NCBI RefSeq assembly: GCF_002234675.1
Contig: NC_019877.2
Span: forward strand, 651,001-715,000
Source: Oryzias latipes
Taxonomy: Eukaryota; Chordata; Actinopteri; Beloniformes; Adrianichthyidae
Reading direction: 5' to 3'
DNA: 64,000 bases
Of this stretch, positions 20,837 to 31,738 are shown one piece after another. The position numbers and the translations under genes were made by a program. The notes beneath the pieces were generated by a model, which did no database searches, was not told where the DNA came from, and worked only from the letters and a program-made list of their open reading frames with translations. Each line of letters opens with the position of its first letter. Within the stretch, counting starts at the first letter, position 1.

Positions 20837-22195
20837 TGGGGCCTCATTTATTAAACTTTGCGTAGCATTTGCGTCAGAAGTGGCGTACGGATGAAACATA
20901 GGACGTGCGTACGCACAGAAATATTCTTATTTATAAAACCGTGCGCGCGCACATCCTACGCATCTTTCCTTAATAAATCACAATCAATTCTAAATGTGGT
21001 GCAGCTTTTGCGGCTTCATGACACGCCCATAGTTGCCCATAAATAGTCTGTGAAACGCCCACAAATGAATATTCATTGATTGCGAAACCATGGCAAACAC
21101 AAAGAGGAAATCAAAAAAAACGTAACTTCACTCAATGTGAAGTAGAAGTTATCATCGGCGAGGTGGAAAAGAGGAGAAAAATGTTGTTTGGAGGGCACAG
21201 TGTGGGCATTACTAATGCCAGAAAGGCACGTGAGTGGCAAACGGTGGCAGACAGCGTAAATGCAGTAGCCTCACAACCTCAGGACCGTGGCCGAAATAAA
21301 AAAGAAATGGTCGGACATCAAAGTCGAGGCATAAAAAACGTCTAGCGCTCCATCGCCAGAGTGTGTCTGCCACGGGCGGGGGAAAAGGGATCACCGGAGC
21401 TGACCCTCTTGATGAGAGACTGGCGGCAATTATTCGGGAATCCCTAAGTGGAGTGGTGACTGAGGCGGAGGGGGACATCGACGCGCCAGATGAACTGGGT
21501 GACACAGGTAAGAGAAATAATTCAAATGAATGCAGTCAAGTCACGTGTATGCAGGCTACACAATTACAGTTTATTAATATAGAACAATTTTATTTTAGCT
21601 GCTGGGTGTTCCAGCGGGGCCAGTGGTTACGACGCTGCAGCTGACCAGCTGTCTGGACCCAGCATCTCCACGGCACGCGGCTCTCAACCCTCCAGCAGTG
21701 GACGCGTCCTCACCGATGCAGTTCTTGAAATGCAGAGGGGAAGTCAGTAGTTCAATCAGAGAGGTGCCAAGGAGTTGGGCGAAATCAAGACTGCCCTGAC
21801 TAACATACACTGCACGATGAGGGAATTCTTGAATAAATAATATTTTCCACACCTCTTGTTGTTCTTTACAAGCGACTCATCGCTTCGGAACGCTGGCGCA
21901 CAGGGTCGGGGCCAACACAGCAATCGGCGCCAGGGGGTAGAGGCACGTTTTTAAGCTGTGCCACATTGTGTAGCACAGCACATGCCAGCACGATTTGGCA
22001 CACACTGTCACTTTCACGTGTTTCTTCCATCTGCCGACGGTGTCACCATTTCTCATTTCACCGGTTTTTATGCGTACGCCTGGGTCAGAGCTTGCGTGAA
22101 GGACACCACATTTTCCCCTTCAAGTTTGCTTTTTATAAATATCAATTATTGCGAGAGTGGCGTACGCCTTCTTTTGTGCATACGCAACGTTTATA
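20837..22195 (+). mobile_element. Harbinger-type DNA transposon remnant
   Basis: The left end starts GGGGCCTCATTTATTAAAC after TTAAT. The right end carries an inverted, related subterminal block (GCATACGCAACGTTTATA), and GTACGCAC / GCGTACGCC motifs occur near both ends. The terminal bases on the right seem lost, so no clean 3-bp target duplication can be shown. It carries a Myb-like gene but no DDE transposase. It sits between the gag zinc knuckle and protease of Gypsy element 1. Confidence 0.7.
21089..21838 (+). pseudogene. Myb/SANT-like DNA-binding protein of Harbinger, frameshifted
   Basis: The ATG at 21089 (MANTKRKSKK) is followed by a frame break in the A run at about 21113-21121. The next frame gives NFTQCEVEVIIGEVEKRRKM and REWQTVADSVNAVA, the tri-helical Myb/SANT-like pattern of Harbinger accessory proteins. 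A second frame change follows near 21290, with more coding-like sequence to about 21510 (DPLDERLAAIIRESL). GTAAGAG at 21511 and TTTTATTTTAG ending near 21599 look like an intron. The last exon ends near 21838 with KTALTNIHCTMREFLNK. In family knowledge this protein binds transposon ends and helps transposase nuclear import. It is broken here. Confidence 0.7.
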
Positions 22196-23141
22196 TGACG
22201 TATAACCCAGAGTGCATTGATGGACGAGATGAGCTGGTTGCCCGCAATAAAAACAGGTACCTTTATCTCTGCGATTATGTCATTCCTCAGGTGTAAGTTT
22301 TGAGTGTCCAATTTGTATTGGTTCCTCTGAAGTTCTTCCAACGTGCTCCCGGGGTATGGATGAGGGAGGTTCTGGATTCATGGATGGATCAAAAGGATTA
22401 GTAACAGTTTTCTTTTTGTGATGGGTGCGTTCTACCTGATGTTCCCGGAGACGGATGTCTGACCGCAGACATTCGTGACGAGCTCCTCAAAGGTTCTAGT
22501 TTCTGGTTGAGAACACAAGTGGTCTTTGATCGTTTCATTTAGTGACTGGTAGAACACGCCTTTTAGAGCAATACCCGGCCAACCCGCCTCCACCGTCAAG
22601 ATTCGGAAAACAATTAAATTATCTTTCACCGATCGGTTGCGTTGCTTGAGGCCCAAAAGTCGACTGGCCACCTCCTCCTCCTTGCGGGGTTGATCGAACA
22701 CCAGGCAAAATTCACCTATGAAACGCTCAAAAGGTACTTAAAAAATGGGGTTAGAGTTAGGCATGCCTGAGCCCATTGTAGTGCTTCGCTCCTGAGAGAG
22801 TTTACTATGAGGGTAATCTTGCTGTGGTCAGCGTGGTAATACCGCAGAGCCTGCTGGAAAATAAGTTGACATTTTAAGGCTCTGGTTGAAGCTAGAAATT
22901 TTCGTGAGTCCAGGTAGCGGCGGAAGATGCCAAGTTCCCGGAAGTAGGGGGTGAGGTGCTAGTAGTAGCATTAGCTGATTGTTGTCCGGTTAAATCCATC
23001 AGGGTTTGGGATATCCCATCCAGGCGTCAAAACATCTTGCTGCGCGGTGGCTATCTGATTGAGTGATCTGGCTTCCCGTCCTAGAGCTAATCCTTGCTGT
23101 GTAACAGCGAGGCGGAATCCTTCCGGGTCAGACCGGAGCAT
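22196..23141 (-). pseudogene. Gypsy element 1 gag with CCHC zinc knuckle
   Basis: The start near 23141 reads MLRSDPEGFRLAVTQQG. The capsid-like part is in the 22432-22701 frame (SVKDNLIVFRILTVEAGWPG, SLNETIKDHLCSQP). A canonical CX2CX4HX4C zinc knuckle (CFYCGQPAHLVHQC) is encoded at 22214-22255. Stops and frame changes separate the parts. Gag forms the particle and binds element RNA. Confidence 0.8.
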
Positions 23142-23474
23142 GGCGAGGATGACGACGTAGCTTGAGCAGGATGAAGCAAGGAGCTCTCAACGAGGAGGAA
23201 CCAGCAATACCCGTGGAGTGGAACCTGAAGACGAGCGACCAGGCGTGGTAAGTACAAAGGACAAGGCATGGTAAGTACAAAGCCAGACTAAGATACTTAG
23301 CTTAACTTGGAGGCCAGACATAAGCACTGCAGGGTGTAACAAACAGGCGATGAATGCTGGGGTTGGATCTCCTTAAGAAGGAAGGCATTTGATCAGGAGA
23401 GTATCGGCAGCTGGTTCCAATCAGCAGAGCAGAGGAGAGAAGGGAGGGGGAAGTAGGCTGACAGAGGCACCATG

Positions 23475-23689
23475 CACTTTTTCAGCTGAGGTGTTCTGTT
23501 TTTTTCTTCCCTTTTATTTTTCCTTCTCTTTTAGGTGGGTGTGGTCGGAGTGTTTGGGCATGTTCGTCTGTCTTTGTCTTGTGTATGTAGTGTCTTAACG
23601 TTATGTCAAATGCTTAATTTTTTTGTTGACGGTTAGGAGTGGTGTTGAGTGGGGGTTGGATTTGTATAAGCATAAGCTCCTTCCAATTC
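23475..23689. other. Unassigned spacer between Gypsy 1 and SINE
   Basis: T-rich sequence with a pyrimidine tract near 23500-23535. No gene was recognised. The same sequence recurs at 40916-41130. Confidence 0.4.
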
Positions 23690-24066
23690 ATCATTCATTC
23701 ATTTTCTTAACCGTTTTATCCCTTTCGGGTTCACAGGGCTGCCAGAACCTATCCCGGCCACTTGTGGGCGAAGGCAGGGGACAACCTGGACGGGTCGCTA
23801 GTCTGTCGCAGGGTAGTATGTCCACAAACACACATCCATTCACTCTCACACTCCCACCTATGGACAATTTAGAGTTTGCCAATCAACCTATGACGCGTGT
23901 TTTTGGACGGTGGGAGGAAGCTGGAGACCCTGGAGAAAACCCACGCATACACGGGGAGGACATGCAAACTCCACACAGAAAGGTCCCCCGTTGATGTAGT
24001 TTTTCATGTCCCTGGGTTCTTCTTGCTGTGAGGCAAGAGTGCTAACCACTGCACCACAGTGCAGCC
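23690..24066 (-). mobile_element. tRNA-headed V-domain-like fish SINE
   Basis: Read on the minus strand it starts GGCTGCACTGTGGTGCAGTG, followed by the body with CCAGGGTCTCCAGCTTCC and CATAGGTTGATTGGC, and ends with the common fish tail containing GGGATAAAACGG and GAATGAATGA. It is one of the most frequent teleost SINE types. The second copy is at 41131-41507. Confidence 0.85.
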
Positions 24067-25001
24067 TAGCTTCTTCCAATTCCCTTTAAAATTCAAATTT
24101 TCAAAATCTTGTATTGACTGATTTGAAATAAAAGAATTGAGTCATTGTTTAAAAAATGATCTGTAACAAAATAACACCAGCAAATCTTTGATAAACCTTT
24201 TGTTGTCATTTCTGCAACAGAGATGATTCTGTCTTTGCACGTCTGCACATATACTCCTTCCTTCTGAGACACAAACTAGTCTGTTCTTTCAGTTTTTCTA
24301 AGAAATGACCTGTTTAGGCTCTGGCAGCCCCGTTACCCCGTCAAGGATAATACAGGTTCAGAAAATTGACGGGTGTCTGTTCATGCCCCCCAGACCACCA
24401 ATGAAATGGTTTCTCCTCCAGGTGGGTCACTCACATTCCTTCAAAATGGTGACTTTCTTAAGGAGAACAAAGAAGGAAACAGGAGAAAGGTGAATCAGAA
24501 AGGACCTCTCTTCTTGAACCTCCCCTGACATCACAGGACTGTAGTTTGTGTTTATGTCAGACGTTTGGTCTTCTCTGGAGCTAATAAGAGAGTCGGATAT
24601 CTTTTTTCAATTTCACAACATTAAAACAGAATCACGTTGAAACATGAAAAGGTTTTTGTGCTTCAGAAAAACAATAGAAACTGGTTATAAAATGTTTCTG
24701 ATGCCCTGAAGGTTGGAAAGAGGTTCGTGGGAAAACATGTGACATTTTGGAGCCACTCTGACTTCTTCCAAATGTTCTCATGAAACATCGTGAAAAATTA
24801 ACTACACAGTGAGAATGAAAAGTGTTTGATCACTTGCTGATTTAGTTGGTTTGCTCACTAACACAGACATGATAATTCTATACTTTTAATAGTAGATGTA
24901 TTCTAACATGGAGAGACAGAATATCAAAACAAAACTCCAAAAAAATACTTTAAAGAATTCATATTCATTTATTTGTATTTCCCTGAGGGAAGTAATTATT
25001 T
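24067..25001. other. Intergenic DNA upstream of lectin gene 1, no gene recognised
   Basis: About 0.9 kb without a recognisable domain. Compared with the second unit, about 40 bp differs near 24840-24905 as two small deletions. It looks single-copy apart from the large duplication. Confidence 0.45.
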
Positions 25002-25320
25002 GGGGCTGCACGGTGGCACAGTGGTTAGCACTCTTGTCTCAGAGCAAGGCCTCCGGTTCAAGTCCCGGCTGGGGGGCCTGAACCAGAACACCAATGTGGG
25101 ACCTTTCTGTGTGGAGTTTGTGTGGGTTTTCTCTGGCTTTAATTGGTTAATTAATAATTGGTTACTTTAAATTTTCTGAATGTGTGTGTGATTGTGACCT
25201 GGTGACCTGTTCAGGGTGTCCCCGGCCTTAACCTACAAGAGATGTGGATAGGCTCCAGCAGCCCCGTGACCCTCGAAATGGAAAAAATGGAAGAAGAAAA
25301 CTAATAAATAAATGAATGAG
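25002..25320 (+). mobile_element. tRNA-headed fish SINE
   Basis: Starts GGGGCTGCACGGTGGCACAG, with the B-box-like GGTTCAAGTCC, then TGTGTGGAGTTTG and GGTGACCTGTTCAGGGTG. It ends with GATAGGCTCCAGCAGCCCCG and a TAAATAAATGAATGA tail. Same family as 23690-24066, opposite orientation. The second copy is at 42402-42720. Confidence 0.88.
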
Positions 25321-25600
25321 GGGATGGATTTTCCACCATTCTGGAGTTGCTGAAGGTGTGAGGCAGCTGTCTGGTGGGGGCTTACTCTCCAGCCCCCGCT
25401 CAACCATGTGGACTTTAATGCCCATGGGGGGAACAACAGTGGCGCCCAGAAGGACGTGATGTGAACGGCCTCCCTGCTCTGAACCGGAGCTGCGTTCTCT
25501 TGTTGGACCTCGTCATGGTTTGTCCGTGAACAGACACCATGTTTGACCCCAAAGGTGTTCAGGTCATTACAGGTGGCTCCAGGAGTCATGGTCTACTTTG
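25321..25600 (+). mobile_element. RTE/Rex3-like LINE endonuclease fragment
   Basis: The broken translation shows DFNAHGGNN near 25409 and NGLPALNRSCVLLLDLV, then DTMFDPKGVQ, which are endonuclease motifs of fish RTE (Rex3-type) LINEs. It is inverted relative to 32077-32320, so pieces of one LINE family bracket the lectin locus. The second copy is at 42721-43000. Confidence 0.65.
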
Positions 25601-25837
25601 GAACTGATGAAAGAGGAACCTCTGGATTTGTTATTGCACAACATAAGACAGCGAGGAGTCTGAACAAGATTTAGTTTTACTGAGAAAAACAGAAACTGGT
25701 TTTAAAGAATGAACCTGATATCTTGACGGTTGTAAAGTGGCTTATGAAAAACCTCAAACTCCGCTCCATTTGTCTCCAACTGTCTTAATATGGGATGAAA
25801 TGTTCTTGGCTGTCATGAGATGAAGGCGTTCCCTACA

Positions 25838-25936
25838 GACATGGAACAAAGTTCTATGTGAGCCCCGCCCACTTTGAGTCTGATTTAAGGATGAGACTCA
25901 GCCTCAACCAGCACAACTTCAGCTTCAGCTGCTCTG
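25838..25936 (+). promoter_or_regulatory. Lectin gene 1 proximal promoter and/or 5' UTR exon
   Basis: A GC box (CCCCGCCC, about 25862-25869), a TATA-like TGATTTAAGG (25881-25890) and the splice donor CTCTG|GTGAGT (25936/25937) are conserved in all three gene copies. The transcription start is unknown. If transcription starts upstream, an ATG at 25891 opens a short frame that, after splicing, runs past the real start codon out of frame. Confidence 0.6.
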
Positions 25937-26398
25937 GTGAGTTTTCTTGATGTCATGCTTTCATTCATTTGATTTTTTCATCAAACATTCTTCTAGAATG
26001 TCTCCATTTCTTTCAAATGATGCTGTGGTCTTTGTCCTGTTTTAGTTTTTTAGAAAGTTCTTGGTTTTTGTGTATTTTCTACAGACAAATGTTAGGATCT
26101 TGGTGTTTTTTAGGCTATGAGTTGGTTAAGATTGTTGGATTTTCTAATCTTTTTCAGTCTGGTCCTGCTCCAGACCGTCTTCAGAGGAAACAACTTCTCC
26201 CAGAAGTCTAAGGGAAGAAACTTTTGCTCCTTTTGCAACAAGCTCAGGTTTGTCAAATGGATCAAGTTTGAAAAAGTCATTTGGTTCTGCTGTGTTTTTA
26301 TAATGAACAAAACAAAATATCTGCTTCTTTATCTTCATTAACTGTCATTCTAAAAAATACATTTTTTTCTATTTTAGACTTTTCAAGTCAACGACAAC

Positions 26399-26839
26399 AT
26401 GCCGTACGTAGCACCACTTACCCTGGTTGGTGGACAAGGAGGAGGCCCGTGTAGTTTTGACGGTGCACAAAATGGAGCTGTGCTTAAAAAGCTGGATGTG
26501 TGGGCTGGACCAACCCAAGTGAGATGTATAAAGGTCCAGATGTCTGACGGAAATGAAAGGATGTTTGGGAGAGAGGGTGATAATCATTACTCTTTCACTT
26601 TTGAGGATGGAGAAAAATTTTCCTCCCTCACTCTTTGGCCCAACAATGCTGGAAATCGTCTGGGTGGCTTTAAATTCACAACATCCAACAACCGAAATTT
26701 TGAGGCGTTTATGACAAATGGAAAACCTTCGGTACCGGCAAGAGAAGTAGATGTTGGCTCTGGAATCTGTTTTGGAGTTCAGGGCAGGTCAGGATCTGAA
26801 ATTGATGCATTTGGGTTCCTGTTCTTCAAAGTTCATTAA
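26399..26839 (+). CDS. Jacalin-like lectin domain protein, copy 1
   Basis: A 146-residue single-domain protein coded in one exon. The acceptor TATTTTAG ends at 26377; exon 1 (untranslated) ends at 26936 minus 1000, that is 25936. Residues 9-16 carry the GG loop (LVGGQGGG), then KKLDVWAGPTQVRCIKVQMSDG, SLTLWPNN and the end FGVQGRSGSEIDAFGF. G132-S-E-I-D136 fits the GxxxD sugar-binding motif of mannose-type jacalin-related lectins. There is no signal peptide or membrane segment, so a cytosolic or unconventionally secreted protein is likely. The pattern resembles the N-terminal lectin module of fish aerolysin-like and natterin-like proteins and ZG16-type lectins, but no aerolysin domain follows. 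Polyadenylation signal AATAAA at 26911-26916, another at 27382-27387. Role inferred: glycan binding, perhaps mucosal defence. Confidence 0.87.
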   Translation: MPYVAPLTLVGGQGGGPCSFDGAQNGAVLKKLDVWAGPTQVRCIKVQMSDGNERMFGREGDNHYSFTFEDGEKFSSLTLWPNNAGNRLGGFKFTTSNNRNFEAFMTNGKPSVPAREVDVGSGICFGVQGRSGSEIDAFGFLFFKVH

Positions 26840-27640
26840 GTAAACCGGTTCTAGAGGGCTAGATGGTGAAACAACAACCTGTGTGGGTTCAGCTTCTTGA
26901 TGAGAACAGAAATAAATGTGTCTGACAGAAATGATTTCACCTTCTAGCCTCCAGACAAAGACAACAGCTAATGATATCTGCTGTCATGAAAAGGGTTTGG
27001 TTCTTTGAAACAATCAGATGACATCTTTGAACAGATGTGTTCATGCTGCATCTGTGGCTGATGGGGACAATCACCTCTTTGATGGTTTTTCTTTTCTCTT
27101 TGATTTCTTCATCTGGTTTGTGTTTTTTTCTTTGGACTTTTACTGCAGTTTTCTGAATGTTTCCATCAGATTTTTGGATTTGCTGTCATTTTCCTGCTGT
27201 ACTGAGAAACTCCTGATGATTTTCCTGTTATTGTCACTGGAATCCAATGTTTCTGTTGTCCTCATCATCTCTTCTGGAAATGGCATTCTATCAGTAAATC
27301 TTGTTGGTGTGGACGCTGGAAAAAGCCCTTCAGTTCATGTCAAATCCCTTTTTGTGCTCATCTAGTCTGTATGATTTGGAAAATAAAAACTCAACCAAAT
27401 CAGGAGTGCTATGAATTCTTAGACTGAACACAAATACATGTTGAAACATTTCTACCAGTTTGGGAGCATCCCTAAAGATGTAGGGGGTTAAACCCCTCCC
27501 ACAAGGAAGGTGACGGCAACACCCAATGTCAGGTCTGGATGATGCAGATGCCGACCAATCACAAGCGATGACAGCTCAACAGCTCCAGAACAATAAGGAG
27601 GTCAACAGGGACGTCTTTCAAGAAAGACAACCAGACAGAC
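26840..27640 (+). other. Lectin gene 1 3' UTR and flank
   Basis: AATAAA occurs at 26911-26916 (proximal) and 27382-27387 (distal). The 115-residue frame at 27018-27365 is Phe/Leu/Ser-rich, overlaps this UTR and lacks any recognised domain. The third gene copy lacks most of that stretch, so I do not call it a gene. Confidence 0.6.
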
Positions 27641-27642
27641 AA

Positions 27643-27665
27643 TAGTACACACACACACACACACC

Positions 27666-27705
<40 letters not shown>

Positions 27706-27783
27706 CACACAAACACACACACACACACACATACACACCAGTATACACACACACACACAAGCACACACACACACACACACACA
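27643..27783 (+). repeat. (CA)n microsatellite
   Basis: Interrupted (AC)n of about 140 bp with CAGTATA, CTAGTA and CCAACA interruptions. The homologous array at 45046-45192 differs in the arrangement and length of pure blocks. Confidence 0.95.
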
Positions 27784-28239
27784 GAGATTCCAGAGGGGAG
27801 CTGTCAGGTACCGGCCATCAAAAGGAAGCTTCAGCCAAGGTTGTGTGGAGGCCACTTCCTCCTGAATACACCTGTTCTTTTTCAATTCCAGTTCTTTGCA
27901 TCCTGAGGCTCAATTGCTGCATTATGATTTCCCCTTTACTTGCTGCAAAGCGGAGCCACCAGAAAACTAAAACTAAACTGAATGCAGGCCTCTCCCACAC
28001 CGAAAGCTGAGACAGGTTATGTACAAAAACACAAATATTTAATAATAAAAATACCATTGTTAAAAGACCCAGAAAGACACAAACCCTAACACCACAAATA
28101 ATAGGTCATGCCAAAGCCAGAACACCATCCTCCTACAGTTCCAGTGTTTGCTCCCCAGATTCAGCAACAAGTCCTGTTAGCCATGCCCATGGCATCCACC
28201 AGCAGAAGCTGATGCCCTTCTGTTGTCCGGTGTGGGAAA
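27784..28239. other. Intergenic DNA, nothing recognised
   Basis: No domain-bearing frame and no repeat recognised except for the large duplication (second copy 45193-45646). Confidence 0.45.
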
Positions 28240-28800
28240 ACTTCAGGCTCCAGAGGCATCCGGAGAGTCACAAACCCTCTGCAGGTGATGAGCTGGTGGA
28301 CAAAGGAAGAACCAATTTACTAAAGGGTAGTAAAAGGCAGTAAAAGAGCTCCTGAGTTTCAAGGTGGGGGGGTTAGACAAGCTCTTACCCGAGTACCTCA
28401 AGTCCCTGGATTCTGTGGGAGTGTCCTGGCTGACACATCCCTTTTCCAGAAGGGAGGCTTGAGGGTGTGTTCCAACCACCGGGGAATCACACTCCTCAGC
28501 CTCCCTGGGAAAGTCTATGCCAGGGTTCTGGAGAAGAGAATTCATTTGATAGTCAAAACTCAGATCCAGGAGCAACGGTGCGGTTTCTGTCCTTGTCGTG
28601 AAACAGTGGACCAGCTCTACAGTCTCTGCAGGGTTATAAAGGGTTTTGGGGAAGTTCACTCATCCAGTCGATATGTATTTGGTGGATCTGGAGAAAACAT
28701 TCAGCCGTGTCCCCTCTGGTGTCCTGTGGAGGGCGCTCTGGGAGTACGGGGTCCAGAGAGCCTTACTGTATGGTGGCTGCCCTGGCTGAAGCTCTTCTCA
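28240..28800 (+). mobile_element. RTE/Rex3-like LINE reverse-transcriptase fragment
   Basis: The plus-strand translation has LRVCSNHRGITLLSLPGKVY, ARVLEKRIHLIVKTQIQEQ and CGFCPCRETVDQLYSLCRV, followed by frame breaks through the expected Asp-containing RT motif. It is the N-terminal half of an RTE-type RT with no catalytic YxDD. It is fused directly to Gypsy element 2 at about 28860. The second copy is at 45647-46207. Confidence 0.75.
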
Positions 28801-29380
28801 CAGAGGTCGCTGAGACACATTTGGCAAACGTGGATGTCTGAATTCACTTCGCCTCTGCCGGCGCCTTTCTTACCGTGCCAGGGGTCTCGTGGTTCCGTGG
28901 GACCGATGGCTGGCGTCATTCAAGGACTATTTGCTGGCTTTGGGCCACATGGATCTGGCCGAAGCGCGGAAATGTGCGCTTCTCCGCCATTGCCTTGGAC
29001 AGGAGGGACAACGAATCTTTGCAGTGCTCACCTTCTCAGATGATAAGTACGCTACGGCCAAGGCCGCACTTAAGTTCTGTTTTGTTTGGGTAGGAGCCGT
29101 CGGATGAGTCGTTTTGAGTTTCGGCAGCGCTGTCAGCAGCCAGGTGAGACAGTCGCACATTTTGTATTGGCGAGACGTGAGCTGGCAAAACTCTGCGATT
29201 TTGGGACATTAGAGGATGGACTCATAGTTGAATATTTATTTAAAAAACAGTCTTCAGCTGAGGGACAGGCTGTTACTGGAATCTGACTCCATGACATTAG
29301 CAGATGCTTTAGTGATCGGGAGACAGTTGGAATCTGCCCTGTTGGAGGCGTACTGATTCGCCCGCGCTGCAGACTCACCT

Positions 29381-31738
29381 GTGACGTCATCATCACCGAC
29401 GCATGATGATCTACCGTACAAGAACGTTGACAGCAGACCCAGAATGAGTGGGTCCTGGCGTTGTAACAACTTTGGCTCCAATCAACACTCTGCTAGAGAC
29501 CAGTCATGTCCTGCAAACGGGAAACGCTGCCGTAACTATAACAAGCTGAACCATTTTGCACCCTGCTGTCGCTCTTCTCCGACGCGCGCTGGCCCTTCCA
29601 CCATTCCCATTAATTCAGTGCAGAGCTCACTTCCAGCTTTCAAGCTTTGCACCTGTCGTGTGGGCACAGCCCAAATTCCACTGCTCGTAGATACAGGTGC
29701 TAAGGTGTCAATTTTAAATAAATCCACATATGATCGTTTCTTCAGCCGTGTGCGTCTGGAAGCTACAGTTCGGAATCTATCTGGTTATGGCCATTTTCCT
29801 ATCTCCACTCTGGGCGTTGTTCGTCTCCCTGTTACTTACAATCAACATTGTGCTCCGGATGCAGAGTTCTGTATCACTCAGGGAGGGGCTAACATCATGG
29901 GCCTATATTTGTTCCTTGCTCTCGGGTTTTCGGTGATGGATTCTAGTGGCACTTGTGTCCTGCAGGTCGTCTCGTCCTGGCCAGATCGCTACCCCCAACT
30001 CTTCACAGGGCTCGGTCGCATGTCCGCCTTTGTGCACCAGCCCACTGTTGACTCGTCTGTACACCCAGTTATCCAACCACTGGGGTGCATTCCTCTGGCT
30101 CTGCGCAATAAAGTTGAGGCTGAGCTGGGTCACCTAGTGGAAGAGGATGTTATCGAACCGGTTGACGCCTCACCGTGGATGTCTAATTTGGTGGTAGCAA
30201 GGAAAAAAGGGGGCGGTCTGCATCTTTGTGTTGACTCGTCAGATGTGAACAAAGCCATAATTCCTGATTAGTACCCTTTGCCTACAGCTGAGGAGTTCGC
30301 CAGTCATTTTCATGGTTCCACTGTCTTTAGTAAGATGGACTTCCAAAATGGCTACCTGCAGGTTCCCCTTGCACCTGCTAAGATGGACCTCACAGCTTTT
30401 GTTACACATGTGGTGGTGTTCAGATTTAAACGCATGGCTTTTGGTCTTTCCTCAGCTTCAAGCTGTTTTCAGTAGATTATGTCGCTCATCCTGGCAGGTA
30501 GGCCGGGTGTCTCCATCTATCTGGATGATGTGGTCGTACACGCACCCACCATGGCACTGCATGACGCTCATCTGGTGCAAGTTTTTCAACGTTTCAAACA
30601 GCATGGCGTGAAACTAAATGCTGGGAAGTGCGTGTTTGGTGATACGGAGGTTGAGTTTTTGGGTTTCAGGCTCTCACAGGCAGGAATAGCGCCCATTTTG
30701 TCTCACATGGAGGCCATTCTGTCTTTGCCAGATCCTCAGTCACCAGCCCAGCTGTTCTCTTTCTTGGGGATGGCTGCCTACTACCTTCGATTCATCCCAC
30801 ATTTCTCCAACTAGACAGCTCCTTTGTGTAGCTTGCTTCGGAAAGACACATTCTGGGACTGCACCCCAGCCTGCCACGAGGCTGTGCGTGTCATAAAACA
30901 GCAGCTCACCTCTCCTCCCACTTTGACCCATTTTAGCCAGATGGCATCTACGTTGGTCACCTGTGACGCCTCCAGCGTGGCCCTTGGTGCTGTGCTCTCC
31001 CAGATCCACGAGGGGGTGGAACGACCAGTGGCGTTCGCCTCCAGGGCTTTCACTCCAGCTGAGCAGAAGTACTCGGTGGGGCAGAGGGGACTCTGGCATG
31101 TCTATCTATATGGTAGGGCTTTCACCATACGCACAGATCACCAGGCACTGACGTCATCGTTGGCAACTCAGGGGTCCGGACACAAAACCATGAGATTGCT
31201 GAGGTGGGCTGACCGGCTACACCAGAACAACTTCAGCTTGGAGTTTATTCCAGGGCGTGCTAACACAGTGGCAGACATTCTGTCCACCATTGGGGTGTCC
31301 CTGGCTCTGCTCATGATTAGTCACAAACTGAAACAACCCCTGGACTGTTTGAGGGCACAGCCTGTCCCTCCACAGGGAACTCAAGGTTTGCAGAAAGTCA
31401 GGGCCCGGGTTATAAATTCACAGGCTCGGATGAAGAGACAATTTGACGACACACATTGAGTGCAGACCCCTTCACTAGCTGTTGGGGATTGGGTCAGGAT
31501 TAAACGGGCTCACCGCCAGCATAAATTTCAGTCATACTGGTCAGATCCTCTCCAGGTCACTCAGAAGCTGGTGTCGGCCACCTACAGACTAGAAAGTGGG
31601 ACACGGTGGCACTCAAACCGTCTGCACAAAGTCCCAGCCCCGAAAACACCTATGTCATCTCCGTCATCCACAGCAACCTTGGTTTGGCCAGCCAGGCCGG
31701 GGACCAACCGGGCTCGGAAGTGTGCCACTCAGGCCTGA
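29381..31738 (+). pseudogene. Gypsy element 2 protease-RT-RNase H polyprotein with four in-frame stops
   Basis: One frame runs the whole length, interrupted by TAG at 30269-30271, 30473-30475 and 30812-30814 and TGA at 31457-31459, with no frameshift. It contains a zinc knuckle with Tyr in place of its second Cys (CRNYNKLNHFAPC, 29529-29567), protease DTGA (29690-29701), RT motifs FSKMDFQNGYLQVPL, MAFGLSSASSCFQ and YLDD (30518-30529), RNase H (VTCDASSVALGAVLSQ, IRTDHQALTSSL), FIPGRANTVADILS and an integrase tail (GDWVRIKRAH...RWHSNRLHKV). Dead element; the integrase core is missing. Confidence 0.9.

Larger units (their letters stand above)
17420..23474 (-). mobile_element. Degenerate Ty3/Gypsy element 1, interrupted by Harbinger
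   Basis: Reading right to left, the order is LTR remnant (about 23280-23474), gag with a zinc knuckle, protease, RT, RNase H, integrase, a G-rich polypurine tract (revcomp of the C run at 17531-17544) and the start of the 3' LTR (about 17528 leftward). The order PR-RT-RH-IN is that of Ty3/Gypsy. The two LTR remnants share only about 45 bp (the AGGCTGACA...GGCACCATG block) before diverging, so at least one is truncated. All ORFs are broken by stops, frameshifts, a LINE tail (18786-18950) and the Harbinger insertion (about 20837-22195). Not capable of movement. Confidence 0.85.

Noticed and set aside
25002..25070. Free-standing tRNA gene
   Set aside because: The A- and B-box-like sequence is the head of a SINE with the usual body and tail; no intact cloverleaf or 3' end.
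26399..26839. Full aerolysin-like or natterin-like pore-forming protein
   Set aside because: Only the jacalin-like domain is present; the frame ends after 146 residues and no membrane-inserting domain follows within the locus.
27018..27365. 115-residue hydrophobic frame downstream of lectin gene 1
   Set aside because: It lies between two polyadenylation signals in the 3' flank, has no domain, and most of it is deleted at gene 3.
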